From contig NZ_AWNH01000059.1 of NCBI RefSeq assembly GCF_000482245.1, forward strand, positions 21,637 through 85,636: a stretch of DNA of 64,000 nucleotides, given 5' to 3'. Of the stretch, positions 1 to 9,874 are shown piece after piece. The position numbers and the translations under genes were made by a program. The notes beneath the pieces were generated by a model. The model made no database searches, had not been told where the DNA came from, and was given only the letters and a program-made list of their open reading frames with translations. How positions within the stretch are numbered: position 1 is the first letter of the stretch; each line of letters begins with the position of its first letter. The DNA is from Leptolyngbya sp. Heron Island J. GTDB lineage: Bacteria; Cyanobacteriota; Cyanobacteriia; Phormidesmidales; Phormidesmidaceae.

Positions 1-364
1 AAATTACCGAGTCAAAGGTATTGGACCAATAGTCAGGGTCTGTATTATCGATATTCCGTAAGTGCCAAACCATATAGGCTGGTAGATAATAGTGAAAACC
101 CTTTGCATCCAGAAAACTCAGCACCGCATCGGAAAATCGAATATCGTCCTCTGGGACGTCCTGCCATTTATCTTCTGTATCCCGTGCTCTGGCTTCAGCT
201 CGTTCTGCTGGGCTACCGTAATCGTCGATTACCATCGCTTCATGGAGCGTGACGCCATTCCCACAGGAGACTCCATCAAATGCCTGAGTAATTTCTTCAA
301 TCAGGGCCAGCTTTTTGGCTTCGTAGGCTATTTTCTCATCGGGGTTAGCAAAGGAAATACACAT
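1..364 (-). CDS. DUF6714-family protein, cut by the window edge
   Basis: Reading the minus strand from an ATG at 364-362 gives an open frame that runs off the left edge without a stop, about 120 residues. It has the acidic and aromatic pattern of DUF6714: MCISFANPDEK at the start, then LHEAMVIDDYGS, KWQDVPEDDI, and FLDAKGFHYYLPAYMVW. The function of the family is unknown. The ATG overlaps the TAA of the upstream dipeptidase by one base (TAATG), which suggests translational coupling in one operon. An open plus-strand frame over 92-367 is judged to be its antisense shadow. Confidence 0.7.
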   Translation of the reverse strand, partial: MCISFANPDEKIAYEAKKLALIEEITQAFDGVSCGNGVTLHEAMVIDDYGSPAERAEARARDTEDKWQDVPEDDIRFSDAVLSFLDAKGFHYYLPAYMVWHLRNIDNTDPDYWSNTFDSVI

Positions 365-1641
365 TAGCTTTCAGCCTCTGCCTGTAGCTGTTTAGCAACA
401 TCAATCACTTGATTAAACACCCGCATCAGGTTGCCGCCCCAGATTTTGCGAATCTCATCGGGTGTATAGCCCCGGTCTAACAATTCTTGGGTGATGTTAG
501 GCATCTGGGAAACATCTTCAATATTAACCAGACCGCCACCGCCATCAAAGTCAGAGCCAATACCCACATGGTCAATACCCATCACCGCTACCATGTGGTC
601 AAGATGGTCAATGGCATCGGCCAGGGTGGGTTTTATTTCAGGATACTGAGCGTTAATTGCCCGATACTGGTTTAATAACTCGGCTACTTCAGCTTCGCTC
701 AGATCACCCCGCAGCCAGGCAGCTTGTTGCTCTGATAGGGCGGCCAATGCAGCCTCGCGTCTCGGGTCCTGGTCGATCTCTTTAATATAGTCTCCTAGCA
801 GACAGAGCTGTACTACACCGCCATTCTCCTGGATTGCTCGTAGCATGGTGTCGTCCATGTTACGGGGAACATCTCGCAGAGCGCGAGCACTGGAATGGGA
901 GGCGATCACGGGTGCTTTAGTTAACCCGATGACATGCCAAAATGTGTCGTCATGGACATGGGAAATGTCCACCATCATGCCCAGCCGATTCATTTCGTGA
1001 ATGACGGTTTCACCAAATGGGCTTAACCCTTGCCAAAGCTGTTGGTCATCGGTGGACGAGTCGCCCAGCTGGTTATTTTTGGAGTGGGTTAAGGTGATGT
1101 AGCGTACCCCGCGATTGTAGAAGGTTTGAACGGCCTGAATATCAGTTCCTAGGGGATAGCCATTTTCCATGCCTAGAAAGATGGCGCGTTTGCCTTGGTG
1201 TTCTAATCCATAGGCATCCTCTGGGGTGAGGGCGATCGCAACCCGATCGGGATAATCGACCGTCAGCTGCTCAGTCCAATCAATCATCTGATGCGCTAGG
1301 GTAGCAGCCTGGGCATAGCCCTCATCCGTCAGTGCTCGCTGTGGGGTAAAGATTGAGATAAACGCCCCATCCAGACCGCCTGCAGCCATCCGTACCAGGT
1401 CCCACTGACCGCTGCCAGGAGCGCCAGTTTCATGGCCCATACCGGGGTCAAACTCAGGGTTCACCGACTGCCGAATTGGCCAATCAATATGGCTATCAAT
1501 GGTCAATACCGCTTGATGGATAACCGCAGCCCGATTATTGGCCAAAGTTGGTGAGATATTCGTCTGGGCGAACACCCACCCTAACGCGGCAACCAATGCA
1601 ATGATAAAGGTGAGTCTTCGCCTGAGAAAATAACCGAGCAT
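364..1641 (-). CDS. Membrane dipeptidase, peptidase family M19
   Basis: This is a 425-residue protein of the renal-dipeptidase-like M19 zinc peptidase family, whose members hydrolyse dipeptides and some amidated or D-residue-containing substrates. An N-terminal basic stretch followed by a hydrophobic segment (residues about 10-25) indicates a signal peptide or membrane anchor, so it probably acts outside the cytoplasm. Metal-site motifs are visible: H51-x-D53 in DSHIDW, a glutamate in LGMENGYPLG, MMVDISHVH, SHSSAR, and the C-terminal DHVGIGSDFDGGG. Length is normal for the family. It is the first gene of a two-gene unit with the DUF6714 protein. The substrate cannot be read from the sequence. 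Confidence 0.9.
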   Translation of the reverse strand: MLGYFLRRRLTFIIALVAALGWVFAQTNISPTLANNRAAVIHQAVLTIDSHIDWPIRQSVNPEFDPGMGHETGAPGSGQWDLVRMAAGGLDGAFISIFTPQRALTDEGYAQAATLAHQMIDWTEQLTVDYPDRVAIALTPEDAYGLEHQGKRAIFLGMENGYPLGTDIQAVQTFYNRGVRYITLTHSKNNQLGDSSTDDQQLWQGLSPFGETVIHEMNRLGMMVDISHVHDDTFWHVIGLTKAPVIASHSSARALRDVPRNMDDTMLRAIQENGGVVQLCLLGDYIKEIDQDPRREAALAALSEQQAAWLRGDLSEAEVAELLNQYRAINAQYPEIKPTLADAIDHLDHMVAVMGIDHVGIGSDFDGGGGLVNIEDVSQMPNITQELLDRGYTPDEIRKIWGGNLMRVFNQVIDVAKQLQAEAES

Positions 1642-1702
1642 AACAATGGCTCATCGAATTAAGGCAGATGGCTAAAGGATATCGCAGTAACAATGAACTA
1701 AT

Positions 1703-2377
1703 TCAAGATTGATGTCTTTCAAAGGCTCGCGACTTAAAAACATTCCATCCTGTTTTCACCAACGCATAAATGACCAAGAGTGAACTTAGTAGATAGACCC
1801 TGTAATAGAACGAAACATTTTGATTGTAGGGCAAACTCCTGTTAAGAGCCTCAAGCCTGATTAGAATTAAGTTGATCGAGAACAAAACAATAAAAGAGGG
1901 AAAAAGTAATGTCAAACTTCCCAATATCTGCTCGAAAAAACTTTGTTTCGGGTCAATTAATAAAGGAGCAATAAGGGTAACATCTACTGGATTTTCAAGC
2001 TTTCTTGCCTGTTGAGTAATTGCTTGACGCAAACGCATTAATCCTTGCAACTGGGCAGACACTACCATAACGCCACAAGCCGCACCTGCCGGGAAGAAAG
2101 CCACTACCTCAGCTGTTGATACAGGTATATTTCCCCAGCTGGTTGTCATATCCGAAACGCGTTCCTCCAGACCAGATTGGTAAAGTTCAGGACAGTCCAA
2201 CTCATTCGGACAAGATTCTTGGTTGCCAATCAGTGTTATGTATGGAAAAAAGATCAAGAAAAAGAAGACGACAGTTCCTGCTAGAAGTATGGTTAGGGAC
2301 AATCGAAATCGCTTCAGTTTTTCCTCATAAAGTGCTAGAAGCCGATCTAGATAAAGAGTTACTTCATTACCACTCAT
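1703..2377 (-). CDS. Four-helix membrane protein of unknown function
   Basis: I do not recognise this 224-residue protein. Hydrophobic segments at roughly residues 25-50, 87-110, 150-172 and 190-212 predict four transmembrane helices. The loop after the first helix contains two cysteines in ESCPNELDCPELYQSG. Charged stretches lie at the N-terminus (LYEEKLKRFRL) and before helix 3 (RQAITQQARKLE). The GC-poor composition is slightly unlike its neighbours. It lies between the dipeptidase and the serine hydrolase on the same strand, with gaps of 60 and 130 bp, so operon membership is uncertain. Confidence 0.6.
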   Translation of the reverse strand: MSGNEVTLYLDRLLALYEEKLKRFRLSLTILLAGTVVFFFLIFFPYITLIGNQESCPNELDCPELYQSGLEERVSDMTTSWGNIPVSTAEVVAFFPAGAACGVMVVSAQLQGLMRLRQAITQQARKLENPVDVTLIAPLLIDPKQSFFEQILGSLTLLFPSFIVLFSINLILIRLEALNRSLPYNQNVSFYYRVYLLSSLLVIYALVKTGWNVFKSRAFERHQS

Positions 2378-2508
2378 ACTATTCGCCCTGATCGCTCGCT
2401 GATTCTAATGTTGCCCTATCCACTGAGTAGAAACAAGAAAATTTGCTGGAATCATAGGTTAGCGGCCATTGAACCTTAGCTGGACCAACCTTTGCACCTA
2501 TGTATTTT

Positions 2509-3738
2509 CTATAAGTCCGCACTTAGCAAAGATAGAGCACCACGATAAAGACTGGAAAACTTAAGTTCGTCGATACCGTCGGGGTTATTCCAGGTAGCAG
2601 CAATACAGTAGTGATGACCATCGGCGTCGGTTAGGTCGGTGGTGAAATTCTCGACGCCGGGCTCTGAGCCGCCTTTAAAGGCAATCCGCTGCCAGTTTTC
2701 AGGCCTGGCCAGACCAGGGTTAACTTGCATAGGAGGCAGGTCAGCGACGGTTGCGATCGCATCACACAGCTCTTGCCCACTCATAAACCACTCAATATCC
2801 AACGCTAGTGGTCCATTGTTAAAAATATTGACACCAGGCAGGGGTACATCCGTCATCGCTGTTAACAAATTACGTCGTTCGCGCTCATTGGCCTGACGAT
2901 AGCGGTTGAGCAACTGTTGGTTTTGTGGATCTTTGAGAATAAAGAACTCTCGCGTCGACAGAAAAGGTCGATTGTGTTGGGTCAGAGCTTCAACATTCTC
3001 GCGACCTACCAAGGCTAGCAGGTGATCGGTGGCCGTATTATCACTTTCTGAAATCATCAGGGTGGCCAAACTTTGCAGCGTTAGCGGTGTATCCGTTGGC
3101 CAGTCCTGTAGACGACCGCTGGGCAAACTCCGATAGACATCCTGCAGCCGCAAAATCTCTTCCCAGCTGTGTTGCCCGGCATCAATTTGCTGTTGCAGCG
3201 CTTGCAAAATCAGCAGCTTAAACGTCGAGCCTACCGCCAGGGGCTGGTCTACGTTTACATTGGCGAGGGCAATATCATCTTTCAAGATGAGTAAACTGGC
3301 CTCACCTGGCAGGGCTGTAAATTCTGTTTGTAAACTGTCTAAATCGAGCGCAGCTATTTGAGGGGGTTCAAACAACAGTCCAGTAATTTGTCCGAATGTG
3401 TTGAGCACAATCCGTGTGGGTACAGTCCCCTGCTCAAATATCAGCAGATACTGATCCCCCGAGGCTTCTACACTTTGATACTCACCCAAGATCGCAGTAA
3501 TCTCTTGCAAAATCTGTTCAATTTGCGCCAGTGAAACCTGGGCTAAAAAGCTATCGGCAAACCAGCTGGCCTGCACCTCAGGGGTCGTAAATAGTCGGGC
3601 AAGCGCCATTTCGGGGGAAATATTAGCCGCCAGGGCATAACCATAGGTCATAGTCGGGTTCGCCAGTTTTGCTATTGGTCTTGCTATTGGTGAAACCCAG
3701 ACAATTAGACACAAACTGAGGGTGATAAGTAAACGCAT
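2509..3738 (-). CDS. Serine hydrolase, class A beta-lactamase fold
   Basis: This 409-residue exported protein has a signal peptide (residues about 1-20), a ~120-residue N-terminal region resembling the Cpa-like or DUF3887-type domains that precede such hydrolases, and a beta-lactamase2 domain. The three active-site elements are visible: STFK (Ser171, Lys174), SDN in SESDNTATDH (about 231-234) and KGG in FKGGSEPG (about 354). It could be a beta-lactamase-like or penicillin-interactive enzyme, or an esterase. The family does not by itself predict antibiotic resistance. It is probably monocistronic, and one copy of the local ~90-bp repeat lies just upstream. Confidence 0.8.
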   Translation of the reverse strand: MRLLITLSLCLIVWVSPIARPIAKLANPTMTYGYALAANISPEMALARLFTTPEVQASWFADSFLAQVSLAQIEQILQEITAILGEYQSVEASGDQYLLIFEQGTVPTRIVLNTFGQITGLLFEPPQIAALDLDSLQTEFTALPGEASLLILKDDIALANVNVDQPLAVGSTFKLLILQALQQQIDAGQHSWEEILRLQDVYRSLPSGRLQDWPTDTPLTLQSLATLMISESDNTATDHLLALVGRENVEALTQHNRPFLSTREFFILKDPQNQQLLNRYRQANERERRNLLTAMTDVPLPGVNIFNNGPLALDIEWFMSGQELCDAIATVADLPPMQVNPGLARPENWQRIAFKGGSEPGVENFTTDLTDADGHHYCIAATWNNPDGIDELKFSSLYRGALSLLSADL

Positions 3739-3771
3739 AGGATAGAAAAGCCAAGGGATACTCGATTTAAG

Positions 3772-3858
3772 CCGTTGCTAATTTAGAGAATGAACCGATC
3801 GCAAAGCAGTGCAATAAACCTAGACTTTACAGATGCAATCATACCGGGGATCAGCAAC
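3772..3858 (+). repeat. Dispersed ~90-bp repeat, copy A
   Basis: It begins CCGTTGCTAATTTAGAG and ends GGGGATCAGCAAC, so its ends are imperfect inverted repeats (GTTGCTrATt / GATCAGCAAC). The internal segments ATGAACCGATC and TTTACAGATGCAATCAT are shared with the other copies at 4092, 4503, 8984, 9090 and 9875. All six face the same way and all lie between genes, in a MITE-like pattern. Confidence 0.75.
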
Positions 3859-4091
3859 ACCAATTTATCAATACTATCGTTGCTGCGGGACAGTATAAAT
3901 CGGTTTAAGCCAGTGGCCGTTAGCCCATGCTTGATGTCAGAGGGCTAGGCGATCGCACCCGTAATCGAATACTGTCCCAGGCTGCCTCTGAAAACACATC
4001 AGATCATATGCCCCCTTTCCCTAATTCTGGGGCAGCCCAGACTCAGCCCCTCCAGAATTGAAGGGTTGGCGGACGGATATCTAAAAGTTAA

Positions 4092-4180
4092 GCCGCCGCT
4101 AGTTTAGAGGATGAACCGGCCTGAAACAGGCGTAATTAACCCAAAATTTTGCAAAGATAGTCATAGGTCGGAGTAGCACC
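4092..4180 (+). repeat. Dispersed ~90-bp repeat, copy B (diverged)
   Basis: It starts CCGCCGCTAGTTTAGAGGATGAACC, matching the left end of the family. The right end (GGTCGGAGTAGCACC) has drifted from the GATCAGCAAC consensus. Orientation is the same as in the other copies. Confidence 0.6.
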
Positions 4181-4502
4181 ACCAAAGTTCAAAGGTTAAA
4201 CTGATGCGTAAGCCCCAAAACAGATCGTTCATTTTCAGCCTGGTTTCGCACTTTTAATACCGACATGACCGTAGAATCATGAAAAAATTCTCATTTAAAA
4301 GTCATAGCGTAAACGTTAAGGTCTTCCTAGAAAAAAGACTTTAAACCTTCACCGCAAGAGATTTTTAAAACGCTTCTGCCAGGGCAAAACCCAAATAAAT
4401 TAGGATATTTGGCCATTCTTATTTTCCATTTTTCTCATCATTAAATCCGGCATTTATTAAAGACGGCATAAACTTAATTACTGAGTCAAGTTTATATTTT
4501 TT

Positions 4503-4588
4503 GCCGTTGCTGATTTAGAGGGTGTACCGATCTGGAGCAATGCCATTCATCTGTATCTTGTAGATGAAATCATCCTGAGGATCAGCAA
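4503..4588 (+). repeat. Dispersed ~90-bp repeat, copy C
   Basis: It runs from GCCGTTGCTGATTTAGAG to CTGAGGATCAGCAA. It is very similar to copy D, with which it shares CGATCTGGAG, AATGCCATTC and CTGTATCTTGTA. Read on the minus strand it encodes an ADPQDDFIYKIQ-like peptide at the end of a 61-codon frame. Confidence 0.75.
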
Positions 4589-4730
4589 AGCCATTTTTTA
4601 CAGTAGCCATATCCGTACCATTACTGCAGCTACTAAATATATTGCTTACAAGGAAACTGTCATTTTCAGCTTCATTGCCAGATGAGTTGAGCGTTAACAC
4701 AGATCAACCACGCTAGTATTTTTTTGTAAT

Positions 4731-7211
4731 ATGTCCTCCGTTATCCTTAACCTCAAATCTGCTATCACGCGCAACCCGATGGTCGTCACGCCACAAACAA
4801 CCATCAGGGAGGCGATGGCTCACATGGAGAACAGTCATGAACCCTGTCTGGTTCCCCAGGAGAAACTGAAGACCTATCGAATTGATTTTGTTATACGAGA
4901 ATGTCACAACGAATTGAGATCGCGATATTTAGTCGTAATGGAGGACCAGAAAATCCTTGGACTCCTGACCACTCAAGACCTGCTCTCTTGCCGCTGGCAA
5001 ACCAAAAATCTAGCTAACTCAACCGTTGCTCAGTGCCTGACGCAGACCTTTGCAACCCTCAGCGAATCAGCATTGACGGAACTCTACACACCCCTGAATT
5101 TATTACGGCAGCATCGGATGCGCCCAGTTGTAATTGTAGATGAGCACAATCAGCTGGCGGGTTTGCTGACCTATGAAGAAGTCCATGCCATCGCCTTAGC
5201 CAGCCAAGTGCAGCCTGCGACAGGTACTCCACCCCCGCCGACATCGTCTGAGGCTCGCCCTAAAACACAGCAACCCAAGCTTTTGAGCAGCTCAATGCAG
5301 AGAGAGCAATTGATGCACAAAATTATCGCTCAGGTGCATTCATCACTGGATGTGCAAACAGTTTTGGATACAACCGTGACCGAACTACGCCCAGTATTGG
5401 GATGCGATCGCGTCATTGTCTATCGACTCCGATCAGATCTAACCGGTAAAGTGATTGCCGAATCGATTGATGACCCATCACGATCGGTACTACACAACGA
5501 AGTCCACGATCCTTGTGTGACCCCCGAATGGCTTGCCCCCTACCGCCAAGGCCAGGTTCGCATTGTAGATGACATCTACGAAACAGAAATGACAGTGTGC
5601 CACCAGGAAATGCTGTCTGGTTTTGACATTCGCTCGAAGATGATGGTCCCCATTATCGTTGAAGGTGAAATTTGGGGCCTCATTCTAACCAGTGAACAGG
5701 ATGCACCTCGACAATGGCAGCCCGAAGAAATTGAATTAGTGCGTCAGTTAGGAGTACAGGTGGCCATTGCCGTGCAACAGGCTCAAGCCCACGAACGTGC
5801 CCAGTCAGAACTGCATGAACGTCGCAAGGCTGAGCAACAACTTCAGAAATTACTGGACGTTACCGCGACTAAAACAGGCGCTGATTTTTTTCCTATCTCT
5901 ATTGTACAGCTCACAGAATCCCTGGGGGTTGCCCATGCCATTCTAACCGAGCGCCATGGTGATACACTACACACATTGGCATTTGTTATCGATCAGGTGC
6001 TACAGCCCACCTATGAATATCCAATTGCGGGCACACCTTGTGAACAAGTTCTACAAACGGGTGCATTTCACTGTCAACAGTCTGCCCAGGAGTTATTTCC
6101 TAGAGATTTAGATTTAGTCAATTTGGGAGTGAAGAGCTATCTTGGCTTTGCCATGCAAGATTCTCAAGGGGAGGTTGTCGGCCATCTTTGTGTTTTGGAC
6201 CGCAAACCACTAGACCATTCAGAACGGGCAGAAAAGCTTATCCGCTCTTTTGCAGCCCGTGCCACAGCTGAACTAGAACGTCAAAAAGCAATCGATGCCC
6301 TCGAAGTCCTTAACCAAGAACTGGAAGCTAAAGTCGCGGCTCGCACAGCTGATCTCCAAGCCTCTTATCAACAGCTCAAAGATACGCAATTACAACTGAT
6401 TCAATCGGAGAAGATGTCTAGCCTCGGCCAGCTTGTCGCCGGTATTGCCCATGAAATCAACAATCCGGTTAACTTTATTTATGGAAATTTAAAGCCGTGT
6501 CTAGAGTATTTTGATGATCTGTCTACTTTGATTTTGCTCTACCAAAAACACTATCCAACACCCCATGCAGAAATTTCAGACTTCATTGCAGCAGCCGATA
6601 TTCAGTATACGCTTGCAGACTTTCCTAAGCTGATCAACTCGATGCAAACCGGCGCAACCCGCATTCAATCGATTGTGCAATCATTGCGTACGTTTTCTTA
6701 TGCTCAACAGGAAGGGCATAAAGCTAGCAACATCCATGACAGCATTGATAACACCTTAGTAATTTTGCAAAATCGCTTAAATGGTCGAGCAGGAACACCA
6801 GCAATTGAAGTTATCAAGAACTATGGCGATCTGCCGTTGATTGAATGCTATGGCGGTTTACTCAACCAAGTATTTATGAACTTGTTAGTCAATGGAATTG
6901 ATGCCATTGAACAACAGCAAACAACATCTCCTGACCATCAGGGTTGTCTAACCATCACCACAACAGTCGTGTCATCCAAGAAAATTGCGATCGCAATTCA
7001 AGACAATGGCATAGGCATGTCACCCGAAATCCAAGATAAGATCTTTAACCCATTCTTTACCACCAAGCCCGTGGGTATCGGCACTGGCATGGGGCTATCC
7101 ATTAGCTACAAGATTGTAACCGGCGACCACCAGGGACAATTTTATTGTTCTTCGGTTGTGGGTGCAGGCACCGAATTTATCGTTCAATTACCCATCAAAA
7201 TAACAGGCTAA
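4731..7211 (+). CDS. Hybrid sensor histidine kinase: CBS pair, cyanobacteriochrome-like GAF, second GAF, kinase
   Basis: This 826-residue kinase probably senses light or a ligand and phosphorylates an unlinked response regulator. Domains in order: two CBS motifs (residues about 10-155), GAF1 (about 195-350), GAF2 (about 370-520, with [13 protein letters not shown] and SYLGFAM), a coiled coil (about 530-570), HisKA with the phospho-acceptor in GIAHEINNP, and a HATPase domain with [18 protein letters not shown] and GTGMGLSI. No membrane segment is seen, so it is cytoplasmic. GAF1 has a phytochrome-type Cys290-His291 pair plus Cys262 in a DPCV motif. That 28-residue spacing is what I recall for DXCF cyanobacteriochromes. 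Start at ATG 4731. No response regulator is adjacent. Confidence 0.85.
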   Translation: MSSVILNLKSAITRNPMVVTPQTTIREAMAHMENSHEPCLVPQEKLKTYRIDFVIRECHNELRSRYLVVMEDQKILGLLTTQDLLSCRWQTKNLANSTVAQCLTQTFATLSESALTELYTPLNLLRQHRMRPVVIVDEHNQLAGLLTYEEVHAIALASQVQPATGTPPPPTSSEARPKTQQPKLLSSSMQREQLMHKIIAQVHSSLDVQTVLDTTVTELRPVLGCDRVIVYRLRSDLTGKVIAESIDDPSRSVLHNEVHDPCVTPEWLAPYRQGQVRIVDDIYETEMTVCHQEMLSGFDIRSKMMVPIIVEGEIWGLILTSEQDAPRQWQPEEIELVRQLGVQVAIAVQQAQAHERAQSELHERRKAEQQLQKLLDVTATKTGADFFPISIVQLTESLGVAHAILTERHGDTLHTLAFVIDQVLQPTYEYPIAGTPCEQVLQTGAFHCQQSAQELFPRDLDLVNLGVKSYLGFAMQDSQGEVVGHLCVLDRKPLDHSERAEKLIRSFAARATAELERQKAIDALEVLNQELEAKVAARTADLQASYQQLKDTQLQLIQSEKMSSLGQLVAGIAHEINNPVNFIYGNLKPCLEYFDDLSTLILLYQKHYPTPHAEISDFIAAADIQYTLADFPKLINSMQTGATRIQSIVQSLRTFSYAQQEGHKASNIHDSIDNTLVILQNRLNGRAGTPAIEVIKNYGDLPLIECYGGLLNQVFMNLLVNGIDAIEQQQTTSPDHQGCLTITTTVVSSKKIAIAIQDNGIGMSPEIQDKIFNPFFTTKPVGIGTGMGLSISYKIVTGDHQGQFYCSSVVGAGTEFIVQLPIKITG

Positions 7212-7240
7212 TCCGTTAATGCCACTGAAATGCCACTAAT

Positions 7241-8857
7241 TTAATATGCTCCCTGATTCTGAAAATTCAACTGCTCAAATCCACTTTTTAGAACCAGCTT
7301 TGTATCCATTGAACCCACTTCAATATCTTCTTTTAGCAGTTCCACCAAACAACGCTGCCGTAATAACCGCTGAATCCTGAGATGTTTGCCAGGCTTAACT
7401 TTTGTTCGAGTATAAATCAAACAAATCTCTTCAGAAAACGTTTCCACCCCTTCAATATGCGTGGGCTCTAAAATATCATCTTCTTGTTCACAGAGCTCTG
7501 CCCCCACCCGTTCAATAATCTCAAATGCCTTTTCTGGGTCTACCTCGTAGGTAATAGACACCTCAACAGCGGCATCAATGGGATGTTTGGAGTAGTTAAC
7601 AATAGAACCAATATCCCCGTTTCTTAGAATCTGCACTTGACCATCAGGGTGCAAAATTCGGGTTGTGCGCAGTTCAATCGATTGCACCGTTCCCTGAGCT
7701 GTCTCCGTTTCAATAAAATCACCGACTAAATAATAATCTTCAAACAAGATAAAAAAGCCACTGACTACATCCTTAACCAGGTTTTGAGCCCCCAAGCCAA
7801 CGGTTAAACCGACAATGCCAGCACCTGCCAGAATCGGGCCTGGATCAATATTGAGTGCTTTTAATAAAAACAATACTGTCCCAAAATAAATGACATATCT
7901 CAGTAAGCTCACCACCAATGGTGTAATCGTTACCCGTCGCTGATAAACCGCAGCCGATGTCTCCTCTGTGGACAACAATACCTCCGAGACCACCAATTGC
8001 ATCACATTGGTCGCCAATCGTCCAAAAAAAACAAGCGCAATCACATTGACGGCCATCACGCCATAGTCAGCTAAGTTGGCAAGCAAGGTAATCTGACCCA
8101 CCACCAACATCGCCACATAGACCCAAACCACACATTCTAAACAGCGCTTTAGAAACGGAATTAGATGCTGTAATCGATCGTAAAATCGCAACAGATTATT
8201 TGGGTTAGAATATTTTTGGCTCAGGGCATCCAGGGTATCAACAACGACGCTGACAGACCGAAAAACAATAATTCCAATAGAAATAATCAGATAAATACGC
8301 CAGGTAGCATATAAATAAGGCGACAGCTGCTCTGGTAACTGCAAAAAACGAGCACACCAAATCAAGGCTAGTAGCCATATCCCCACACTTAAGACACTAC
8401 TTAAAATCTGAAACAGATGGTCAATGCTGTCGTCGTTGGCCGTAATTTGCTCTATCTGTTTGACATAACGGCTGGTCTGCACCAACCAACGTTTGAGCGG
8501 GCGCTGGGCGATACCTGCTAGGACCAGCAAACAAATACTTTTAGCAACCCCGGCTGCTACTCCTAACCAAACCTCCTGAGGCGTATTTTGGATTAACGAT
8601 AGGGTATATGCATCGGGGCTTTCCCCCTGTAATACTATCCAGCCATTAAAGCCAGCTGCCAATAAAAACAGTAAAAAGCCGGTAATCAGGACAATACCAA
8701 ATATATTCTGCCGCAGGGTTTGTAAGCCAGTATCATCTAGCTGCAGTGGAGAAGCTTGCAATACCCAGCGAGAACCCCAATTAAAGGAAAAGTATAAAAA
8801 ACAACAAAGAATTATTATTAGGGTTAGCTCGACGGTAAATAGCACTAACGCAGCCAT
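7241..8857 (-). CDS. Small-conductance mechanosensitive channel, MscS family
   Basis: This 538-residue membrane protein has several N-terminal helices ahead of the MscS core. The pore-lining TM3 and beta domain are recognisable around residues 345-385: GAGIVGLTVGLGAQNLVKD followed by GFFILFEDYYLVGDFIE. The cytoplasmic vestibule follows, with LRNGDIGSIVNYSKHP. Members open under membrane tension to release osmolytes on hypo-osmotic shock. It is longer than E. coli MscS (286 residues) because of the extra N-terminal helices, as in many cyanobacterial paralogues. It converges with the kinase gene, 29 bp apart. Confidence 0.9.
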   Translation of the reverse strand: MAALVLFTVELTLIIILCCFLYFSFNWGSRWVLQASPLQLDDTGLQTLRQNIFGIVLITGFLLFLLAAGFNGWIVLQGESPDAYTLSLIQNTPQEVWLGVAAGVAKSICLLVLAGIAQRPLKRWLVQTSRYVKQIEQITANDDSIDHLFQILSSVLSVGIWLLALIWCARFLQLPEQLSPYLYATWRIYLIISIGIIVFRSVSVVVDTLDALSQKYSNPNNLLRFYDRLQHLIPFLKRCLECVVWVYVAMLVVGQITLLANLADYGVMAVNVIALVFFGRLATNVMQLVVSEVLLSTEETSAAVYQRRVTITPLVVSLLRYVIYFGTVLFLLKALNIDPGPILAGAGIVGLTVGLGAQNLVKDVVSGFFILFEDYYLVGDFIETETAQGTVQSIELRTTRILHPDGQVQILRNGDIGSIVNYSKHPIDAAVEVSITYEVDPEKAFEIIERVGAELCEQEDDILEPTHIEGVETFSEEICLIYTRTKVKPGKHLRIQRLLRQRCLVELLKEDIEVGSMDTKLVLKSGFEQLNFQNQGAY

Positions 8858-8983
8858 AATTTAGCGGCCTCTCAAACAGACAAGCGGACAGGTAGGGCAT
8901 GCTCTCTGCCTCGGCATCGGGCAGCACTATACGCACCATACAGAACTTGCTAATCAAGTGGCAATTGGAAGCAAAACTCTTTA

Positions 8984-9070
8984 GCCGTTGCTAATGTAGG
9001 GGATGCAACGATCTGGAGAAATGCCATTCCTCTGTATCTTGTAAATGCAATCATCCCAAGGATCAGCAAC
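8984..9070 (+). repeat. Dispersed ~90-bp repeat, copy D
   Basis: It runs from GCCGTTGCTAATGTAGGGGA to CCAAGGATCAGCAAC and is nearly identical in the middle to copy C. It sits upstream of the mscS gene and 20 bp before copy E, forming a tandem pair. Confidence 0.75.
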
Positions 9071-9089
9071 GCCACTCTTTATTTATTTA

Positions 9090-9177
9090 CCGTTGCTAAT
9101 TTAGAGGTTGAATCGAGTTAGAAGGAATGCAACTAGCTCAGGCTTTACAGCTGGAATCGTACTGAGGATTAACAAAG
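9090..9177 (+). repeat. Dispersed ~90-bp repeat, copy E
   Basis: It starts CCGTTGCTAATTTAGAGG and ends ACTGAGGATTAACAAAG. The central part is closer to copies A and F (AGGCTTTACAGCTG) than to copies C and D. The repeat therefore has at least two sub-types. Confidence 0.7.
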
Positions 9178-9275
9178 CCTTCTATTATTATTTGCTTGAG
9201 AGTTGGGGTGAGTGATTAATACTCTGCTTAGGAGCTGACTCACCCCATGCACTAGTCTAAGACACGATCTTCAAC

Positions 9276-9788
9276 TTACTGAGGAGGCAGAATTACCGTA
9301 TCAACAACATGAATAATGCCATTGCTAGCTTCAATATCAGCAGTGACCACATTCGAGCTATTGACCGTGACTCCAGACCCTACAGCAATCTCTAGAGGAA
9401 TGCCAGCAACAGAATCTACGCTACCTGAGGAAAGATCGGTGGAGCGCACGCTACCGGGTACAACGTGATAGGTCAAAATTGTGGCCAACAGTTCACGATT
9501 TTCTGGCTGATACAGGCTTTCGATCGTGCCCTGGGGCAAACGGCCAAAGGCATCGTCTGTTGGGGCAAAAACTGTAAACTCAGTTTCGCCGTTTAATACA
9601 CCCACTAGCTTGGCATGCTTCAACAAAGCTGTTAACACGTCAAATGAATCATTGGTAGATGCAATACTAACGATAGTATTACCAGTATGGCCGTCTTTAG
9701 CCTGTAGCGATGCCGACTCCTTAGCTTCAACCGGAGACGCAGCAAACAGTGTAGCTAGGAGGCCGCCCAATAAGAGTAACTTTTTCAT
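9276..9788 (-). CDS. Secreted fasciclin (FAS1) domain protein
   Basis: This protein of 170 residues has an N-terminal signal peptide (MKKLLLLGGLLATLFAASP, cleavage near VEA) and one FAS1 domain. The H1 motif is TVFAPTDDAFGRLP, then LLATILTYHVVPG, and the H2-like end is NGIIHVVDTVILPP. Such proteins act in extracellular adhesion or matrix in the periplasm or outside. I chose the ATG at 9788 because the signal peptide follows at once and AGGAAG lies just upstream. A longer frame from 9842 only adds 18 non-signal residues. The gene stands alone between copies E and F of the dispersed repeat. Confidence 0.9.
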   Translation of the reverse strand: MKKLLLLGGLLATLFAASPVEAKESASLQAKDGHTGNTIVSIASTNDSFDVLTALLKHAKLVGVLNGETEFTVFAPTDDAFGRLPQGTIESLYQPENRELLATILTYHVVPGSVRSTDLSSGSVDSVAGIPLEIAVGSGVTVNSSNVVTADIEASNGIIHVVDTVILPPQ

Positions 9789-9874
9789 AAACCAATATCT
9801 TCCTAACAGGTGTTCATTTAGAGGTACGGCACCCAGCCACAATCGGATTGCTTTAATTTAGAAATCGAAAAATT

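Larger units (their letters stand above)
3739..4730. other. 992-bp region with repeats and no convincing gene
   Basis: This gap between two divergent genes is AT-rich and holds three same-orientation copies of the ~90-bp dispersed repeat (listed separately). An antisense GTG-started frame of 61 codons (4515-4700) runs through the third copy, but it has no recognisable ribosome binding site and equivalent frames are closed in other copies. I judge it non-coding or degenerate. The right end must contain the promoter of the histidine kinase that starts at 4731. Confidence 0.6.

Noticed and set aside
92..367. Plus-strand open frame of 91 codons
   Set aside because: The opposite strand encodes a DUF6714-like protein that is continuous to the window edge and coupled to the dipeptidase, so the plus frame is its shadow.
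4515..4700. 61-codon antisense frame ending in ADPQDDFIYKIQ-like residues
   Set aside because: It starts with GTG without a ribosome binding site and runs through a dispersed repeat. The matching frames in most other copies are closed or lack starts.
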